Source: Plectrocnemia conspersa (taxonomy: Eukaryota; Arthropoda; Insecta; Trichoptera; Polycentropodidae). From it: 64,000 nt of DNA. The notes under the pieces were generated by a model, which saw nothing but the letters and a program-made list of their open reading frames with translations, had not been told where the DNA came from and did no database searches. How positions within the stretch are numbered: position 1 is the stretch's first letter; every line of letters starts with the position of its first letter. The stretch lies in NCBI GenBank assembly GCA_009617715.1, contig VTFK01000283.1:124001-188000 (forward strand), written 5' to 3'. The position numbers and the translations under genes are program-made. Below are positions 61,143 through 64,000 of this stretch, piece after piece.

Positions 61143-62559
61143 CTAAACTACGCAAACTACGGCTCGCAGGCCAAATCCGGCCCATGACACAAATATTCAA
61201 ATTAAAAAATTAAAATTGAAAAATAATGTAATAATGTTCTATCAAATAGTGAAAGTAAATATAGTATTTTTTTATTTTTATTACAATATTATTAATTTTA
61301 ACTTTGAAAATACAGGGAATTTTGTCTCTAAAAATCTCATTTTTATGGTTCTGTGGCAGTTAGTGATATTTATTCATGGGATTAATTCACAGTTTGAAGT
61401 AACTGAAGAATTAGCAGCATTAAAGAGCCTCAAGCATACTACAATTAGAGAAACAATCGAGGAATTAGAATTAAATTTGGAAAAACTTATCTGTGTAACT
61501 ACCGACGGTGCATAAAATATGATCGGTTCTAACACTTTTTATTTAAAGCGAAATGTTTTTAAGGCACCAATAAATTTATATTTGTTTTATGTAAAAATAT
61601 GCTTATTTTAATATCCGTTATGTCTATCTTCATTAATACAGTAAATATTGAATCTGAGTATTGCGATTTATTGTATCATACTCAAATGCGATGGTTGCTA
61701 AAACGTTTCTTTGAGTCACGACACGAAATTGATATATTTATGACTGAAAAATCAAGGCTTTTCAGATCCCATATGGTTGTGGGATCTAGCATTTCTGACT
61801 GACATAACTAAACATCTTAACTCTCATAATGTAAACTTACAAGAAGAAGGATCAAACTTGTATATGAATTTTTTTTTCATATTAAATCATTTCAAACATC
61901 TCTTCAAGAAACAGTTGCAACAAAATATTTGTTCACATTTTCAATCTTGCGAAAATTTTCAGAAAATTATGCAAAATAAATTTACATTTTCAGCTTAAAG
62001 TTGCATTGAGAAAATTGTATGATTATAGAACGAGCTACATGTGCAGTTAAAAGATTTTTGTAAATATGAGAAAATGTACAATTTATTCCAAAATCTATTT
62101 GAAGTAGATCATAATGAGGTTGCTGTAAATATGCAATTAGAATTGATTTGCAATCTAACAATACTCTTTAAGTTCTTTGTTTCAGAATGAAAATTTAGTT
62201 CAGATTAATTCTTTATTACCAGAAAATAATTATAGCAATATTAGAAATTTGTGAAAAATTCTTTTTTGGAATTAAAATATATAAAATCAAAAATCCGTTC
62301 ATAACTAACTTTTTGACTATTGGTGCTTCTAAATCAGCACCAAATATAAATAAAAAAATTGAAAGATCTACGAAACAAGCACATCAATCGCATTAAATAT
62401 TTATTAGATCATTTCATACATTTTCATAAATAATAAAAAATTAATAAGTCATATTAATTAATATTATTTTTGTATAACATTTTATATCTGGCCCACCCAT
62501 AGTTTTAAATGTTTACATGCGGTCCTATCCCTAAAAAAAAATTTGGGGTTCTGTTCTAG
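61143..62559 (+). mobile_element. hAT transposon, decayed, GTF2IRD2-like
   Basis: The left end includes GCAAACTACGGCTCGCAGGC followed by CAAATCCGGCCC, and the right end ATTTGGGGTTCTGTTCTAG, as in Charlie-type hATs with CTACGGCCCG ends. No target-site duplication can be seen, so the boundaries are approximate. It is a separate lineage from the 31.3-kb and 47.8-kb hATs. Confidence 0.7.
61216..62400 (+). pseudogene. hAT transposase pseudogene (GTF2IRD2-like)
   Basis: Pieces in order: IFIHGINSQFEVTEELAALK and LEKLICVTTDGA (catalytic Asp region), then a gap. After it come NIESEYCDLLYHTQMRWLLK and FFESRHEIDIFM, matching the hAT block with RWLSRG (here RWLLK). Then DLAFLTDITKHLN, FKHLFKKQLQQNICSHF and a trailing C-terminal part. 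At least three frame changes and a large internal deletion after TTDGA. Inactive. Confidence 0.85.
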
Positions 62560-64000
62560 TATATAAATGATTTAATGAAAAAACACATTTCATAAAAAAA
62601 TTAATTACGTAAAAGCTTATTTTACTATATTTTTAAAAAGCAAAATATGCAACAAAGAAAAATACGATATATGCAACATATAGTAATATATTCTAAATTT
62701 TTTATTTAAGTCCAAGAAATAAAGGCAAATTATTTATTTCATATTTTTTTATTAGAATAATAGAAAAAAATCGCTAGAGAAATAGAAAAAAAAACAAATC
62801 GTATACCATGTTTTTAAACCAATTATAATACATAAAAATTTATGAAATATTTCATAACTGACTTATAAATAATTACTATGAATATTATATGATATTTTAA
62901 TTTAAGTGAGTCAGTACTGTAATTCTTAAAAATATATATGTACATAAAATGTTTTTTATAAAAAAAACATTTTGGTTTATTTAATGGTATTTTACATAAT
63001 CTATTACACACATGTGTATATAATATAATGTATCACTTTATTGAATATATTTTTAGTTAGATATGTGCGAACTTTCTTTCTCTTGAAATAAAGTATATAA
63101 GTATTATTTATATTTATTACATCACAAATAACAAACAATAACTTGTATTGTTACTTGAAGAATGATAATGCCAGAGTGATTTTATATTGCATTTTCTCTA
63201 AGATTTATAATACATAAGCTATGACAATATATTAAACAAAATGTAATAAGATAAATATCGAAGGTTAACCAAACATAAAAATCGCAAATTTATTAGTAAT
63301 TATACTGCCTTTATATTATCTATTTTTACTATATGCGTTTTGAGGTTGACTCGACGCATCTTCTTAAGTGAAAGTGTAATTAAACCAATACAATTACTGA
63401 TTCATTACTGAAACATTGTCAAATTCCAAGAATGGCTTTTAGACGAATAATATACAGTACCATATGACTCAAAATTCATATGATTTCAATTCATAAATAA
63501 GCAATCACAAGAAGATTTTATATATTATTTTATTTTATGTTTAGTGCGTCACTTGTGAGAGTTGATGTTTCTTTATAAATGATTTTGTTTGTTCAAATAA
63601 CACATGTGGTGTTTGGGCGTCGATTTGCAACTTTAAGGAAAATGACGAAGAACGGACAAGGATGTTTTCATTTGAAGATTCTCTTAAAATCCGCCTTCAC
63701 AGAGGTGACAGATCTTGTAAATAAATACTTCTTCAAGCAGAACTCTTTAAACCAATAAGCATAAAGTTGAGTGTAAAGATTTGTACGAAACAATCGTAAA
63801 ACTTGTGTTTAAAATAGCTTTAGTGCGCAATTTTCATTGAATAAAAATAATGAGTAACGATTAACTGAAAAAGTGTCAAAACTATTATAATAATGTCTTT
63901 CGTACAATATTGTATATGATCTATCATTATAGCAAAATTGTTATATTCCTCAAAAAACATATTTAATCTATGCAAAAAACTAAACCGCCAAAGCAACATA
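62560..64000. other. No gene recognised
   Basis: AT-rich to the window end. A somewhat GC-richer part at 63600-63720 has no supported frame or repeat. Confidence 0.5.

Noticed and set aside
61000..64000. CRISPR array, bacterial gene or integrated virus
   Set aside because: No regular short direct repeats with spacers, no operon-like coding, and no viral protein signature anywhere in the window.

Overview
This is eukaryotic nuclear DNA, most likely from an insect or another arthropod. It is strongly AT-rich, has almost no long open reading frames, shows intron-type splice signals, and is crowded with decayed animal-type transposons (a Jockey/CR1-like LINE, Tc1/mariner, Tigger/pogo, several hAT lineages and a PIF/Harbinger-like MITE family). 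No bacterial operons, rRNA, intact tRNA gene or CRISPR array is visible. The order within arthropods cannot be fixed from this sequence alone.

Host genes are sparse. The best evidence is one GC-rich coding exon on the minus strand (4928-5054). It has a clean acceptor, an internal ATG, 38 codons and a GTAAGA donor. A CpG-rich promoter-like island near 32.86-33.39 kb, with a minus-strand donor at 32862/32863, could be the non-coding first exon of the same gene, which would give a first intron of about 28 kb. Weaker candidates are a 23-codon minus-strand first exon at 50652-50720, a TATA-plus-first-exon candidate on the plus strand near 1.93-2.08 kb, and a fragment at 42.54-42.74 kb that resembles a receptor L domain of the insulin-receptor type and carries one in-frame stop.

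Layout: 0-1.1 kb, truncated 1.07-kb-class Harbinger-like MITE; 1.3-5 kb, GC-richer island, small repeats, possible solo LTR, host exon; 6.6-7.6 kb, Tigger-like pseudogene; 8.2-11.9 kb, LTR-like patch, a 105-bp tandem repeat, putative small exons and a 196-bp tandem duplication; 14.6-16.3 kb, 5'-truncated LINE with a long reverse transcriptase ORF; 17.6-20.7 kb, short MITE, family A fragments and a LINE 3' end; 25.5-27.9 kb, two inverted family A copies; 31.26-32.75 kb, complete-ended hAT element; 32.9-35.4 kb, promoter-like island and LINE/SINE remnants; 37.6-38 kb, family A; 39.4-40.1 kb, GC-richer island; 40.4-42.4 kb, Tc1 pseudogene cut by a MITE; 44.1-44.5 kb, GC-rich island; 47.8-48.3 kb, hAT MITE; 51.7-52.8 kb, complete MITE; 53.8 kb, LINE fragment; 56.9-58.0 kb, hAT remnant with an internal duplication; 58.26-58.43 kb, foldback element; 61.1-62.6 kb, another hAT pseudogene. 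The rest is AT-rich intron-like or intergenic sequence with nothing recognised.

No intact novel multi-gene system is visible. The most interesting unexplained items are: the MITE family with TTA/TAA target duplications and a central module shared with a separate foldback element; an unclassified dispersed family (family A) with a conserved 5' hairpin and a short basic ORF; and the possible long-intron host gene.
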